Shown: positions 21,901 through 32,130, numbered from the stretch's first letter. The stretch is 64,000 bases of DNA from Lotus japonicus (GCF_012489685.1 NC_080045.1:47079096-47143095), one strand, 5' to 3'. Notes: a model not told the origin generated them from the letters alone. Numbers and translations: made by a program.

Positions 21901-24587
21901 CTAAACCCAGAAAGCAAGATCCTCCTCCCAAACAACAATGGAGAAAGAGATCTAGCAGGAATGATCATAGGAAACCCAAGCCTAGATCAAAACCCCAATC
22001 TTCGCAAATTCCAAAGAACCCTCCTGAGACTAGACCCTCTCAAGGAAAAGATGTTACCTGCTACAACTGCGGCAAGCCGGGCCATATTAGCAGGTATTGC
22101 AGACTCAAAAGGAGAATCTCTGAGCTTCATCTTGAACCTGAGATCGAGGACAAGATCAACAATCTCCTCATTCAAACTTCTGATGAAGAAGAATCTAATC
22201 CTTCGGATTCTGAGGTCTCTGAAGACCTAAATCAAATTCAGAATGATGATTCTCAATCATCATCTTCCGTCAATACCTTGTCCATCAACACTTTGACCAA
22301 TGAACAAGACCTTCTCTTCAGGGCCATTAATTCTATCCCTGATGCTGAGGAAAAGAAAATCTATTTGGAACGCCTCAGGTCTACTCTTGAAGATAGGCCT
22401 CCCAAAAGTCCTATAACCACCAATAAATTCAATCTTAGAGATACTTTCAAGCGTCTTGAGAAATCTACGGTCAAACCCGTCACTATTCAAGACCTTCAAT
22501 CTGAAGTCAATTCCCTCAAGACTGAGGTTAAAAGTCTCAAACAAATCCAAAATAGTCAGCAGCTTATCTTAGAAAAACTGACTAGAAATTATGAGGAAGA
22601 TGATTCTTCTGTACCTGATTCCAATCCTGCTCCTAACAACAATTGCGAAGACTTTCTGGAGAATATTAACCAGGTCACCATTCAGAAATTCTTCATCCAT
22701 GTCAAAATCCTCATAGGAGATTTTATTCTCGAAATCCCTGCCCTCTTTGACACAGGGGCAGATTCCAGTTGTATCTCGGAGGGACTCATTCCCACCAGAT
22801 ATTTTGAGAAAACCACTGAGAAGCTCAGCGCTGCTGAAGGATCTAGACTAAAGATCAAGTATAAAATCTCCTCAGCTATCATAAAAAATGGTAGTCTTGA
22901 AATCGAAACTCCATTTCTGTTAGTCAGAAATTTGAGTCAAAAAATCATTATAGGGACCCCTTTCATTAAGAAGCTCTTCCCCTATAATACTGACGAAAAC
23001 GGCATCACTGTTCAGCATCTTGGACAGCCTATCTTGTTCAAATTCTCTGAACCTCCCATAGATAAGACTTTGAACGTCATATCCTACAAGGAGAAGCAGA
23101 TCAACTTCCTCAGGGAAGAAATCTCTTACAGAACCATTGAGGATCAATTGCAACAACCTTCTGTTAAATCAAGGATTGAGAATATTTTGGAAAATATTCA
23201 ATCCAGCATCTGTTCTGATCTACCCAACGCTTTTTGGGAAAGAAGGAGCCATATGGTGGAACTTCCTTATGAAAAAGATTTTTCAGACAAACAGATTCCA
23301 ACCAAGGCTAGGCCTATTCAAATGAATGAAGAACTTCTTCATTTCTGCCAAAAGGAAATCAATGATCTCCTTGAAAAGAAACTTATTCGCAGGAGTAAGA
23401 GCCCTTGGTCCTGTGCAGCCTTCTATGTCAACAAACAAGCTGAGATAGAACGGGGAACCCCTAGGCTGGTTATTAACTACAAACCTCTCAATCAAGCCCT
23501 TTGTTGGATTAGATATCCTATCCCCAACAAGAAAGATCTCTTAGCCAGACTGCATGATGCTAAGGTCTTTTCAAAATTCGACATGAAATCTGGATTCTGG
23601 CAAATCCAATTGCAAGAGAAGGATAGGTATAAAACTGCTTTTACTGTTCCTTTTGGGCAGTATGAGTGGAACGTTATGCCTTTTGGGCTAAAGAACGCCC
23701 CATCTGAATTCCAAAGGATTATGAACGAAATCTTCAATCCTTATTCCAAATTCACTATTGTCTACATTGACGATGTTCTAATCTTTTCCCAAACTTTAGA
23801 TCAACATTTCAAACATCTCAATACGTTCATCTCTGTAATCAAAAGGAATGGCTTGGCTGTATCCAAGACAAAGGTCAGTTTGTTCCAAACCAAAATCAGA
23901 TTTCTTGGTCACAACATCCACCAAGGAACCATCATTCCTATCAATAGAGCCATCGAGTTCACGGATAAATTCCCTGATCAAATCATTGACAAAACCCAAC
24001 TACAAAGATTCCTGGGTTGTCTCAATTATGTTGCGGACTTCTGTCCTCAACTCAGTACCATAATCAAACCCCTTCATGATAGACTCAAGAAGGATCCTCC
24101 ACCTTGGTCCGATATTCATACCAATGTGGTCAAACAAATCAAACTTCGTGTCAAGAATCTCCCTTGTCTTTATCTCCCTAATCCTCAAGCTTTCAAAATT
24201 ATTGAAACTGATGCCTCTGATATTGGCTTTGGTGGTATTTTGAAACAAAAGGTTTTTGACAAGGAACAAATTATTGCTTTTACTTCAAAACATTGGAATC
24301 CTGCTCAACAGAATTATTCTACTGTCAAAAAAGAAGTTTTAGCAATCGTTTTATCTATTTCAAAATTTCAATCTGATTTGATTAATCAAAAATTCTTAGT
24401 CCGTGTAGACTGCAAATCTGCGAAAGAAATCTTACAAAAAGATGTCAAAAACTTAGCTTCAAAACATATCTTTGCCAGATGGCAAGCTATTTTAAGCGTT
24501 TTTTACTTCGATATTGAATATATAAAAGGATCTAACAATTCTCTCCCTGATTTCCTCACTCGTGAATATTTGCAGGGAAGATCATAA
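18981..24587 (+). CDS. Endogenous caulimovirid polyprotein (MP-CP-protease-RT-RNase H)
   Basis: One uninterrupted frame of 1868 codons. Domains in order: movement protein of the 30K type (about residues 110-300), then a long charged coat-protein-like region. A CCHC zinc knuckle follows (C1027 to C1040, CYNCGKPGHISRYC). An aspartic protease has DTGAD at about D1257, the reverse transcriptase has YIDD at Y1595, and the RNase H starts near D1744 and runs to the C-terminus. A single fused polyprotein with a second ORF just downstream fits florendovirus- or petuvirus-like members of Caulimoviridae. There is no integrase and there are no LTRs, so it is not a gypsy element. The first ATG is taken for completeness; translation might start at a later Met near 19023. 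Genomic integration is inferred from flanking plant repeats and the rearranged 3' side. Confidence 0.9.
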   Translation: MMVMILTGKEDLSFMMLRSFSSKLSFRSSQPSSSSIDHPHQSNQLSKSVFKEEIHFEDINQDLDNWEIPKISHAEIYKPNGSFFKRSDFIIKTVEQTYKLRSDDEEIHLLSEKSIKEHISKNFNYLHIGSVQVGLKPLTRKSLDIAVLLCLRDVRHNQFHDSLLGTVETSLSNGPIFFNCFPDLTVSLEDKNILDVLFLNIKLHGLDMKEDSIPISLIYRVQYKVMNSIKSYFLRTNCEKSGETTLFLTDYDKANVIVPKTIQWSDITLPEKWSLEKATPAQPAETPEFREIIQHQSGQVDLIFDRRNSFSIPRSIRTSSNDFQSAMSRRSFSMTRRNQPESNARPSLSHDGSTIHLAGYVNTTPVKTTYDKGDEDHQSTLSPTYSSLETPGETSDFIGAITTEFVIDKGSIKADFYSDRWTQQRKWFFAKYQGEKRKKIQEKFYGFLEKTQQNIFFFEWFQDYANKNWKSYPFQIDMVKWQHKDGKETLSNLPPKTPFLLKGAQSTPVLASPFKTRKEEGDVTGKDIKDLMEQSNYTNKYLQILGESQVQDSSSRKGKEKVKIEPSSSNLDIPKGCQLEKPLFKPFQISSRSRHSAQTLRAKKESDNELLQKVVEQLQLLKQVIPETPEPPETPEPTPEAVSNPTITAPPPPKTRTSTRNTSTSLNNIEDGKVESDSDIQSMKSDVQSIKSIPVNTVIHNSKNQWRKETKLYYPRATAPDLLLEESSNFKSFSANNVYEWNIDGENEYGITKILQNMTMVATAYVTANNCPESLIVEVLVAGFCGQLKGWWDNYLTQDEKDQILTAVKTDEEGNPIMEDGKFISDAVNSLIFTIAQHFVGDPSLIKDRSGDLLSNLKCKSLGDFRWYKDTFLTRVYTREDSQQAFWKEKFLAGLPKSFGDKVREKLRSQNPGGEIPYHTLSYGQLIAIIQRVALKICQDDKIQQQLTKEKSQNRRDLGTFCEQFGIQGCPKKPKPRKQDPPPKQQWRKRSSRNDHRKPKPRSKPQSSQIPKNPPETRPSQGKDVTCYNCGKPGHISRYCRLKRRISELHLEPEIEDKINNLLIQTSDEEESNPSDSEVSEDLNQIQNDDSQSSSSVNTLSINTLTNEQDLLFRAINSIPDAEEKKIYLERLRSTLEDRPPKSPITTNKFNLRDTFKRLEKSTVKPVTIQDLQSEVNSLKTEVKSLKQIQNSQQLILEKLTRNYEEDDSSVPDSNPAPNNNCEDFLENINQVTIQKFFIHVKILIGDFILEIPALFDTGADSSCISEGLIPTRYFEKTTEKLSAAEGSRLKIKYKISSAIIKNGSLEIETPFLLVRNLSQKIIIGTPFIKKLFPYNTDENGITVQHLGQPILFKFSEPPIDKTLNVISYKEKQINFLREEISYRTIEDQLQQPSVKSRIENILENIQSSICSDLPNAFWERRSHMVELPYEKDFSDKQIPTKARPIQMNEELLHFCQKEINDLLEKKLIRRSKSPWSCAAFYVNKQAEIERGTPRLVINYKPLNQALCWIRYPIPNKKDLLARLHDAKVFSKFDMKSGFWQIQLQEKDRYKTAFTVPFGQYEWNVMPFGLKNAPSEFQRIMNEIFNPYSKFTIVYIDDVLIFSQTLDQHFKHLNTFISVIKRNGLAVSKTKVSLFQTKIRFLGHNIHQGTIIPINRAIEFTDKFPDQIIDKTQLQRFLGCLNYVADFCPQLSTIIKPLHDRLKKDPPPWSDIHTNVVKQIKLRVKNLPCLYLPNPQAFKIIETDASDIGFGGILKQKVFDKEQIIAFTSKHWNPAQQNYSTVKKEVLAIVLSISKFQSDLINQKFLVRVDCKSAKEILQKDVKNLASKHIFARWQAILSVFYFDIEYIKGSNNSLPDFLTREYLQGRS

Positions 24588-24588
24588 G

Positions 24589-25131
24589 ATGTCCTCCAGA
24601 GGAGGATCCTCCTCCTCCCGAGGAAGAGGAAGAAACAAAGAAAAGAGCAAAGGTATTATAATCTCTGACTCTTTAATCTTATCTGGGCCCACTGCCCATC
24701 AATCTGGACCCACTGTCCAAAAATCTGAGCCCACTGCTCAAAACCAATCTTCACAACCAAAACAAACCAAAGCTGATTATGCTTTATCAATTCCAACTCT
24801 CCTTGCCTTCAAACAAGCAGGCCTGGATAATGTTCCTCAGGGACTCATCAATTTACCAAATAAATCTTGGGCCAGCATCGCTGATAAAGATGATGACCTA
24901 GATCTCCAATCCCTCCAATCTTTTATTGAAAGAACAAAAAGCTTAGCAACTCATGATGGAAAGAAACCAGTTGTTGTTGCCCAATCTAGCCCAGCTACCC
25001 AATCTAACCCAAAATCGGAATATTTGACCAAAACTATCTCCAAATTCCAAACCTTGATTGAACCAGAATGGTGGGACCATTCAGGAGGGAACCTCGCCAA
25101 TAAAATTGGTACTAAACTTTTCCCAGCCTGA
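24589..25131 (+). CDS. Caulimovirid ORF2, 3' end replaced by a rearrangement
   Basis: The ATG at 24589 follows the ORF1 stop by a single base. This arrangement suits re-initiation; an in-frame ATG at 24562 overlaps ORF1. The protein starts with a Ser/Gly/Arg-rich patch, then a Pro/Gln/Ser-rich linker, and ends in a segment with EPEWWDHSGGNLANK. Its function is unknown, as for ORF2 of florendoviruses. From 25123 the DNA is a copy of ORF1 sequence, so the last few codons and the stop come from foreign sequence. The natural C-terminus is lost. I describe the break only. Confidence 0.7.
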   Translation: MSSRGGSSSSRGRGRNKEKSKGIIISDSLILSGPTAHQSGPTVQKSEPTAQNQSSQPKQTKADYALSIPTLLAFKQAGLDNVPQGLINLPNKSWASIADKDDDLDLQSLQSFIERTKSLATHDGKKPVVVAQSSPATQSNPKSEYLTKTISKFQTLIEPEWWDHSGGNLANKIGTKLFPA

Positions 25132-25824
25132 GTCTAATGCTCGACCTTCCCTCTCTCATGACGGATCTACTATCCATTTAGCTGGATATGTCAATACCAC
25201 TCCTGTCAAGACTACCTATGACAAGGGTGATGAAGATCATCAATCCACCTTATCTCCAACGTATTCTTCTCTAGAAACCCCTGGAGAAACTTCTGATTTC
25301 ATTGGAGCAATCACTACTGAATTCGTCATCGACAAAAGAAGGTGATGTCACTGGTAAAGACATCAAAGACCTCATGGAACAATCCAATTATACCAATAAG
25401 TATCTTCAAATTCTTGGAGAATCCCAAGTGCAGGATTCCTCTTCCAGGAAAGGAAAAGAAAAGGTCAAGATTGAACCTTCCTCTTCTAATCTTGATATCC
25501 CTAAAGGATGTCAACTTGAAAAACCTCTTTTCAAACCTTTTCAAATCAGTAGCCGTTCCAGACACTCGGCTCAAACTCTTCGAGCAAAAAAGGAATCTGA
25601 CAATGAGCTCCTCCAAAAGGTGGTAGAGCAACTTCAGCTTCTCAAACAAGTTATTCCTGAGACTCCGGAACCTCCTGAGACTCCGGAACCTACTCCGGAA
25701 GCAGTTTCTAATCCCACTATTACTGCTCCTCCTCCTCCAAAAACTCGTACTTCTACTCGTAATACCTCTACTTCTTTAAATAATATTGAAGATGGTAAGG
25801 TTGAGTCTGATTCTGATATTCAAT
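25123..25824 (+). pseudogene. Rearranged duplicate of ORF1 interior
   Basis: 25123-25336 is identical to 19994-20207. It is joined to a copy of 20536-21024 (25336-25824), so about 330 bases are missing between the two blocks. I saw no base differences within the blocks. The copy stops at a palindrome. Confidence 0.9.
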
Positions 25825-25897
25825 ACATTAAAAATGATAATAAATAATTCTAATATATATATATATTAGAATTATTTATTATCATTTTTAATGTATT
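25822..25897. repeat. Perfect 76-bp palindrome at the right EVE boundary
   Basis: Two 38-base arms, AATACATTAAAAATGATAAT... and its exact complement, meet in a TATATATA centre with no loop. The first 3 bases are shared with the viral copy. The DNA beyond is AT-rich host-like sequence. Confidence 0.9.
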
Positions 25898-27550
25898 CCC
25901 CTTTATTTATTATATTTTTGTAGTCTCAAAGTTTTGTTTAAACTTTTATTAAAGTCAATACATTAATTAGCCTCATTACATATTTTCATAATAGGCGTAA
26001 TTTTCTAAATAAGATCAAGAATAGAAGGAAGTAACTTTTTATACTTTTAAGAGAAAATATTTATGTTTATTTCCCCACAACAAAAAAATTCTAGATCCGA
26101 CACCTATTTTGTGAAAACTTTAGGCAATCACAACATGTATTTTATAGTTATTTCAAGCTTGCCACATGTGACGGTCTAAAATCACTATAAAAATGAATGT
26201 TAAATCAGTATTTTAAAACTCGGTTCAGCTATCGACTCGTCGAGAGATTGGATCAATGAATCATTAGTCGGACCAATGAGTCTCTAGGCTGGTTGCTAAC
26301 TCGGTGTATATTAATGAAATTTAAAAAGTAAAAACTACAACTAACACAAGTTAACATTTATCATATTAAATAATCAATTTTAGTTAAAATGTTATAAATA
26401 TCAAATTGTGCGCACATCTACAATAAAGATGCAAGTGGCTCGGTATTTTCCTAGTGAGTCACTCACCCAAGTTTGACTTCTTGACTCGTGTTTAATCTAG
26501 TCTATAATCAAATTCGCTCTAAGTTTGACCAATTGTTGACCGGTTTGATAATATGGTACCAGTCCAATCGCACAACCGATCTAAAGTGACAGTTAGACTG
26601 GTCATGTGTCCGAGTCACGGTTAAATTGGTCGATTCAAACACTAATCATTATTTTTTACAAATTTTGATCCGATGCGACTTGGACCATACGCTAAGTACA
26701 AAAAAGACCCATTGCATATTTAAAGTGAACTATTGCTCTCCTATTTTGAGCAACCCTAATTGTAGGATACAAAAATTAATATGCATAGGATTTTGATAGA
26801 GGAAGGTTGGAGGGAATCTGCTAACAAAGATCTAGGCTGGAATGAGGGATATATTTTATAAGTTAATAATAATATTATTATTATTTTATTAAATCATAAA
26901 TAAAAATATTTTTCTATACACCAAAAAAACATATAGAAAATAGATATATTAATTTTTAACTAACTATTATAACTGGAGAAGTAATATTTTATTTACTTTT
27001 AATCTAATGAAAGAAGATCCTAGCTAGGAATTGAAAAATGGCAGGTTCTTGACCTTTCGCAGTTAACAAACATTTACATAGTCCTATTATTTTCAAAGAT
27101 TAGTTAACATGTCAATATCTCCGACAAAACATATATTCATCTATATATGACTATAAATTTAGAAGCTTTGAAGAGGATGAAGCAAAGTGATCTACGAAAT
27201 AAGGATGGATCCAAATGTACATAAACTCTATGCGATAGAAATATTGTGCTCAAAGCCTCAAATTTGGCAGCAATTGATGATAAAAACAAATGGTTGCAAA
27301 TAATAAACTCAGTAACTCACCCAATCCAAATTTGGCCGTGACAAGTGGCTTTTAATTATGTATGGAACACAATACCACATATAAATATCGTCTCATTTCT
27401 CTATTGCTAGTTGATGTAATTTTTTACACCGACAGAAGGTCCAAAAGAATCTGCTTTTTGAGCTCTAGGGCTTATGTGTCTCGTGCAAGTTAGAGAACAA
27501 AAAAGAGCTTTCCTAGTTACAACAAGTAACCAAATCTTAGCCTCTTATGG
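25898..27550. other. Non-coding stretch
   Basis: No gene is supported. 26200-26660 is rich in short GTC-containing words but has no ends or domains I can name. Confidence 0.4.
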
Positions 27551-27559
27551 GTTTATCAC

Positions 27560-28450
27560 GTGTGGGCGAGGCATATCTAGGAAGGGGCTGACAGGAGCTA
27601 CAACCCCTACAAGATTTTTTTTTTCACGACTATAGGTATTTTTATGTTGTTTTGTTTGTAGTCATATTCTGGCCCCTGCAAAGTTTTGTTGTTGTTGTAG
27701 AATTTTAGTCTCATCCCTCAACTATCACAAATTGATACTTTAAACGTCATGGTGAAACTACGTAAAGTTCTCATTTTAAATTAATAACAAAGTTTGATAA
27801 ACTTATTTGGTGAAATTGCTAAGGTTCTTGAAAATATAAATGAGAATGCATCAATTCTTCTCAACGAAGAGATACGAGAGCAACTTCTCAAAAATTGTTG
27901 AGTTTTGAATTTGCTTTTATGTTAAATGTGATGAAAGAAATATTGGGAATCAATGATACCCTTTGTCATCTCTTACAACTATGAAAGAAATTTGTCATTC
28001 AAGTTAAGACATTATCATTCAGATGCTTTCCGATATCTTAATTTAGAAAAAATGTAAACTTTATAGCGATTTATTTTTGTCTTTCAGCTAGATTGATATG
28101 TCTTGGAACTTCATATTTCAATAGTATCTATATAGTGATCTTTTTCTGCAACGAAAGTTTTTATGACTCGAGTTCACAACAAGATTGAAGATGGTCTTCT
28201 AAAAAAATGTATTTTTTTTATTACAAGAGGAATGCTCTCATAAATGTATTAGTTGTATACTTGTATATATTAAGCGGAAAATAGCTGAAAAATCATAGTT
28301 GATGCAATAATAAATAAATTTAGTATTATTAAAGAACGAAGAGTTGTATTCAAATAAATTTTTGTATTAGCTGATGCAATATCGAGTGACAAGTTTTAGT
28401 CTTTCATTTTAGCCCCCGCATCGAATTTTTTTTGGATACGCCACTAGCCG
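27560..28450 (+). pseudogene. hAT transposase relic (TTF/zinc-finger MYM type)
   Basis: Around 27890-27980 a frame reads FEFAFMLNVMKEILGINDTL followed by CHLLQ. This matches the conserved middle of plant TTF-type hAT transposases as I know them. Upstream 27790-27890 gives decayed sequence of the same kind. The flanks resemble non-coding ends of such elements (CCCCTACAAG near 27604; GCCCCCGCATCGAATTTTTT near 28411). Many stops; clearly dead. Confidence 0.45.
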
Positions 28451-28789
28451 AGGGCGCGACTCTAAATTTGGGAAAATATTATGTCACGCTCCAAATCCAT
28501 TTACATTATTAGTAAATATGAAGTGAAATAGAAAAATGAGTGATAAGATATGTGATGTGATAAGAAAACTAAAAAGATAGGAAGAGAAAGTAAGTGAAAA
28601 TGAAATGAGGAAAAAGAAAATGTAATGTTAAAGTAACACACTCATAAACTTGATAATTTTAACATGGGCATTCTACCATATACCTATACAACAAATAGGT
28701 AGTGTGCATACTGCACATATGCACACTAACTAATTGAATTTTTAGGTTACAAGATAGAAGATTAAAGACAAATTAAGCTACATCATCTT

Positions 28790-29110
28790 TCTTCCTCTTG
28801 TAACAAAAAAAAAGCTACAACATTTTTAAACAGAGCTTCAATAATAGCTGATGGCGGTAGATGCCAAACACGCCTTGGCGAGCCTTCCAACTATGCACGC
28901 TTCGCCAAGCAATCGACGACGCTATTCCTTTCTTTTAGCACATGCATATTCTATCCGCACACTCCAACTCCATGAAAGCATATCTCGAATGCGCACAATA
29001 ATATCCCCTGCCCAAAAGTTGACCACATCCATCGGAGATTGAAACACCCGCACAGCTTCCATGCAATCTGAATAACATGTTAACTTGCGGAACCCCAACA
29101 CCCAAGCTTA
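28790..29110 (-). pseudogene. LINE RNase H fragment
   Basis: The minus strand gives SDCMEAVRVFQSPMDVVNFW then AGDIIVRIRDMLSWSWSVRI, ending in a frame-broken CLAK/LAKR motif. This is the second half of a plant LINE RNase H domain. Confidence 0.7.
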
Positions 29111-29223
29111 TACTAACTTATTGAATTCAATGATGGAAAATAATTAATTTTAGCAAGTTAATTATTTTCACAATAAAATTATTTTATTGATATGATAATA
29201 TAAATGTTTTATGCTAATTTTGC

Positions 29224-29345
29224 TAAATATACTTTTTTTTGGTACATCGGAAAATTAGGCAGACAAGAAAAAAAAACTACAAAGCTAACAAATCTCTAGC
29301 CATAATCGGTTGAAGCTCTTGAGGAGGGCTCTCAAGACAATTAAT
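29224..29345 (-). mobile_element. LINE 3' end
   Basis: The complement encodes a C-terminal ESPPQELQPIMARDLLAL and a stop, then a T-rich 3' UTR and TTTTCCGATGTACCAAAAAA. It is a very short 5'-truncated LINE copy, separate from the fragment at 28790. Confidence 0.6.
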
Positions 29346-29800
29346 TAATAATTCAATATATATCCCTTAAAAAAATAAAAAACTAATTCAATATATAAGC
29401 CAAGATAAACTAAATACCACAAATGATCAGCACAATATTTGGGTTCAAGTTATTTTTGTGGACGCATGAAGCCTCTCATTCATACCCAAACCAATGTGTT
29501 AACTCTGCTTTCCTTTAATTTCAAAAAAAAAAAAAATTGCTTTCTTTTTGGGTAAAGTTTGTGCTTACCAGGTCCACTGATTAAACTTGTGGACAACTTA
29601 AACGAGACCTGATAGTATCCAGTATCCACCATGGACTAACATGCCAACATGGTGTTATCCACCATGGGCCATGGCCCTCGCAATACTTCTTCCGACAGTA
29701 CTAAACAAATTATTGTGTGGCCCAAAAACAGTTATTGTAACGAAATGGTAGTTAACATAGACGTGTCAAACCCTATAAATAATGGGCCAACTTTGATCCA

Positions 29801-29912
29801 CTCGAACTCAAGAGCTACTTAAACCAAACAACTTGACCCAACAAGTTCCTTGACAATTGACTCGAACTCAAGAGCTACTTAAACCAAACAACTTGATCCA
29901 ACAAGTCTTTCA
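29801..29912. repeat. 60-bp tandem duplication
   Basis: CTCGAACTCAAGAGCTACTT and the following 30 bases repeat exactly 60 bases later (29801 and 29861). The second unit is only partly complete. Confidence 0.85.
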
Positions 29913-29979
29913 CAAAAGAGAAAGATCCAACAAGTTATATCCAAGTGGCCCTCATAAGTCACTGACTATTATAAAGAAG

Positions 29980-31900
29980 ATGTTGCCTAATACGGATCCG
30001 TAAAAAATGGTCCAAGTCCAAAGCTACACCAGCTCATTTTTTAAAAAAGTTTTTGAATTATTGTAATTTATTAATAATAAGTCATTATGTTTTTATCCAA
30101 AAAAAGTCTTCTCTCACCCACAACTTCCCTCTCTCCCTCAACTCATCATATCAACCATAATCACCGTGCAACCATTTCAGCCATAGTCACCACCGCCCAC
30201 CAACTGTAGAGGCGATGCAAAACCACTGCGTAGCCAGCTATCAGAATCCAAATTGTAACCCCTACAACCCAACCACATTCCCTTTCTCCACCGACCCCAA
30301 ATCAAGTCCCCAAAGCCGATTTTCATGAAAGAAAGAAAAATAGAAAGACGAAGAGATAGAGTTGATGTGAGAGGTGAGAAAAAGCCAATCCATGCCATTA
30401 GTACAGCAACAACAACCAAATATGAAGGCTTTTCTCAACGTCATTTCTTGCATGTTTGAGCTCTGAGGATGCAACTTAGGGTGGTGTGCAACCATTGAGG
30501 ATCTTTGAGAATTGGTAAATGGTCTTCAAATGGAACTCGGTCAACGATTGCAGGTCTAGTGCTTAATGGTGCAATCACTACATTAACGACTGCAAATTTG
30601 GTGCAAAAGGAGGAATATTGCGTCGGCGGCTGGCGATCCAGTGCACGAATTTATGGTGCGAAAGGTTTATGGTTCCACGAAATGGGGTTTGGGTTGGTTC
30701 GAAGTTGGGTGTTGGTGGGGCTTTGGTTTGTGGTGGTTCGAGATTGTACATACGGGTTGTTTTTTCTTTCTAGGTATTTTTTATCGGCCAAAATTTTACC
30801 TCCAAGGGTTTGATCTCTGGACCTTCCTCTCCCCAACCCATATATCCCCAAACTCTTACCACTTGAGCTATTCTTCAGTAACGTACCGATGATGGTCGAC
30901 ATAAATATTTCAATGACGGAGGTTAAGGGCGTGGAGGATGGTGGCGAGAGCGCCATTAGGAGGAGCAGAAGGTACATATGAGGAGGAAAAAAGACGAGGG
31001 TATTTTGGTAAGACCGAAAATCCATTGGGCTTAGAGGAGAAACATTGTTGGTAGTTCACATGCTAGTCTTCAGGTCATCAATCACTATCTTTTCCCTCAA
31101 TATTTTATCCTAGAGTAATGATCTCACATCTCATTTTCACATTTTTTTTTTCTATATCTCTTTGCATATTCTGTAACATTACATATAATATCACTCATTT
31201 ATTTCCTTACTCATGAAATGTTGAACTGAAAAACATAGGTGAACAAAACATTATTATTTATCTTATGAAGTCAAAGTCTAAAGCACGTGAACATCACTTT
31301 CCACCCCCTTTTGTCTTATACTTGCTTGACATCTACATCAATTAGAGGTTTTGAAAAATTATTATGAAGAGATAATTTGAAAGCATATGAAGTTATGATT
31401 TATGAACGTCTCCCTTTCCCATTATTTCTGCGTAGAAAACAAACCGGAAACACATTTCTTTCCCATGATATTTCATTTGATTCTTATAGTTTAAATTATC
31501 TCGCTACTTATTAGAATTTGTAAGGGTAATTCAATCGAAAAATTAATTTAAAAGTTGAATGTTGGTCTACTATTTATATTTATAGACTAATTTTTTTATA
31601 GGCATTTATAAAGACTACCTATGTATCATATTTATTTTTAATGACTTCTAACACACTTTCTCACGCTTAGGTGCATGAAATTTGTAAGACTAGACATCTG
31701 CAAGGTGCTCTAAATATAGGAGGTCTCCAACAACAAATAATTTAGAATAAACTCTAATAATTCTACTTTATTGAAATTTGGGAGACCCTACTCAACTCAA
31801 AAACTAGTTCAAGAATTAAGGGTTGCTACTCACTTTTATAAATACTAATACATATGTCATATCTCTAACATCATCAGACACCCTTTTGATGAATGTTAAT
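29980..31900. other. Non-coding stretch with one SINE
   Basis: No gene is supported. Frames around 30177-30890 lack domains, and part of that stretch is SINE. Confidence 0.4.
30775..30890 (-). mobile_element. tRNA-derived SINE
   Basis: The complement shows AATAGCTCAAGTGGTAAGAG (box A) and AGAGATCAAACCC (box B), then a decayed 3' tail toward 30775. Confidence 0.65.
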
Positions 31901-31903
31901 TCA

Positions 31904-32130
31904 CTACTAAAAAAAGCAAATTAGCGAGGGACAAAATCCATCGCTAAATAAGGAAAATTCCGTCACTAAATTTTTAGCGACGGAACCCTGTCCGTCGTGC
32001 AAAGTGGCGTCGCTAAATAATTAACGAGGGATTTTTAAATCCGTCGCTATATAGGAGTCCGTCGCAACGCTGTTTGCGACGGAAGCGACGGAAACTCCGT
32101 CGCTTCCACTTGACATTTTTATTTACATTC
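31904..32130. mobile_element. CACTA (En/Spm-type) terminus with subterminal repeats
   Basis: It begins CACTACTAAAAAAAGCAAAT and is followed by many CCGTCGCTAAAT / AGCGACGGA words in both orientations, the typical subterminal array. The opposite terminus (…AGTAGTG) was not securely found. An 8-base TAGTAGTG at 33031 lacks a T run and a matching target duplication. Confidence 0.7.

Larger units (their letters stand above)
29110..29980. repeat. Dispersed duplication, related to 61510-63680
   Basis: Shared ordered blocks include TATAAATGTTTTA.GCTAA, CTAAATACCACAAATGA, TTTGGGTTCAAGTTA, CTTAAACCAAACAA.TTGATCC and GAGAAAGATCCAA.AAGTTAT. The copies are well diverged and differ by insertions. Confidence 0.6.

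Noticed and set aside
18981..24587. Possibility that the viral polyprotein is a Ty3/gypsy pol
   Set aside because: No LTRs, no integrase, and a 30K-type movement protein at the N-terminus with RNase H at the C-terminus. Gypsy elements do not have that layout.
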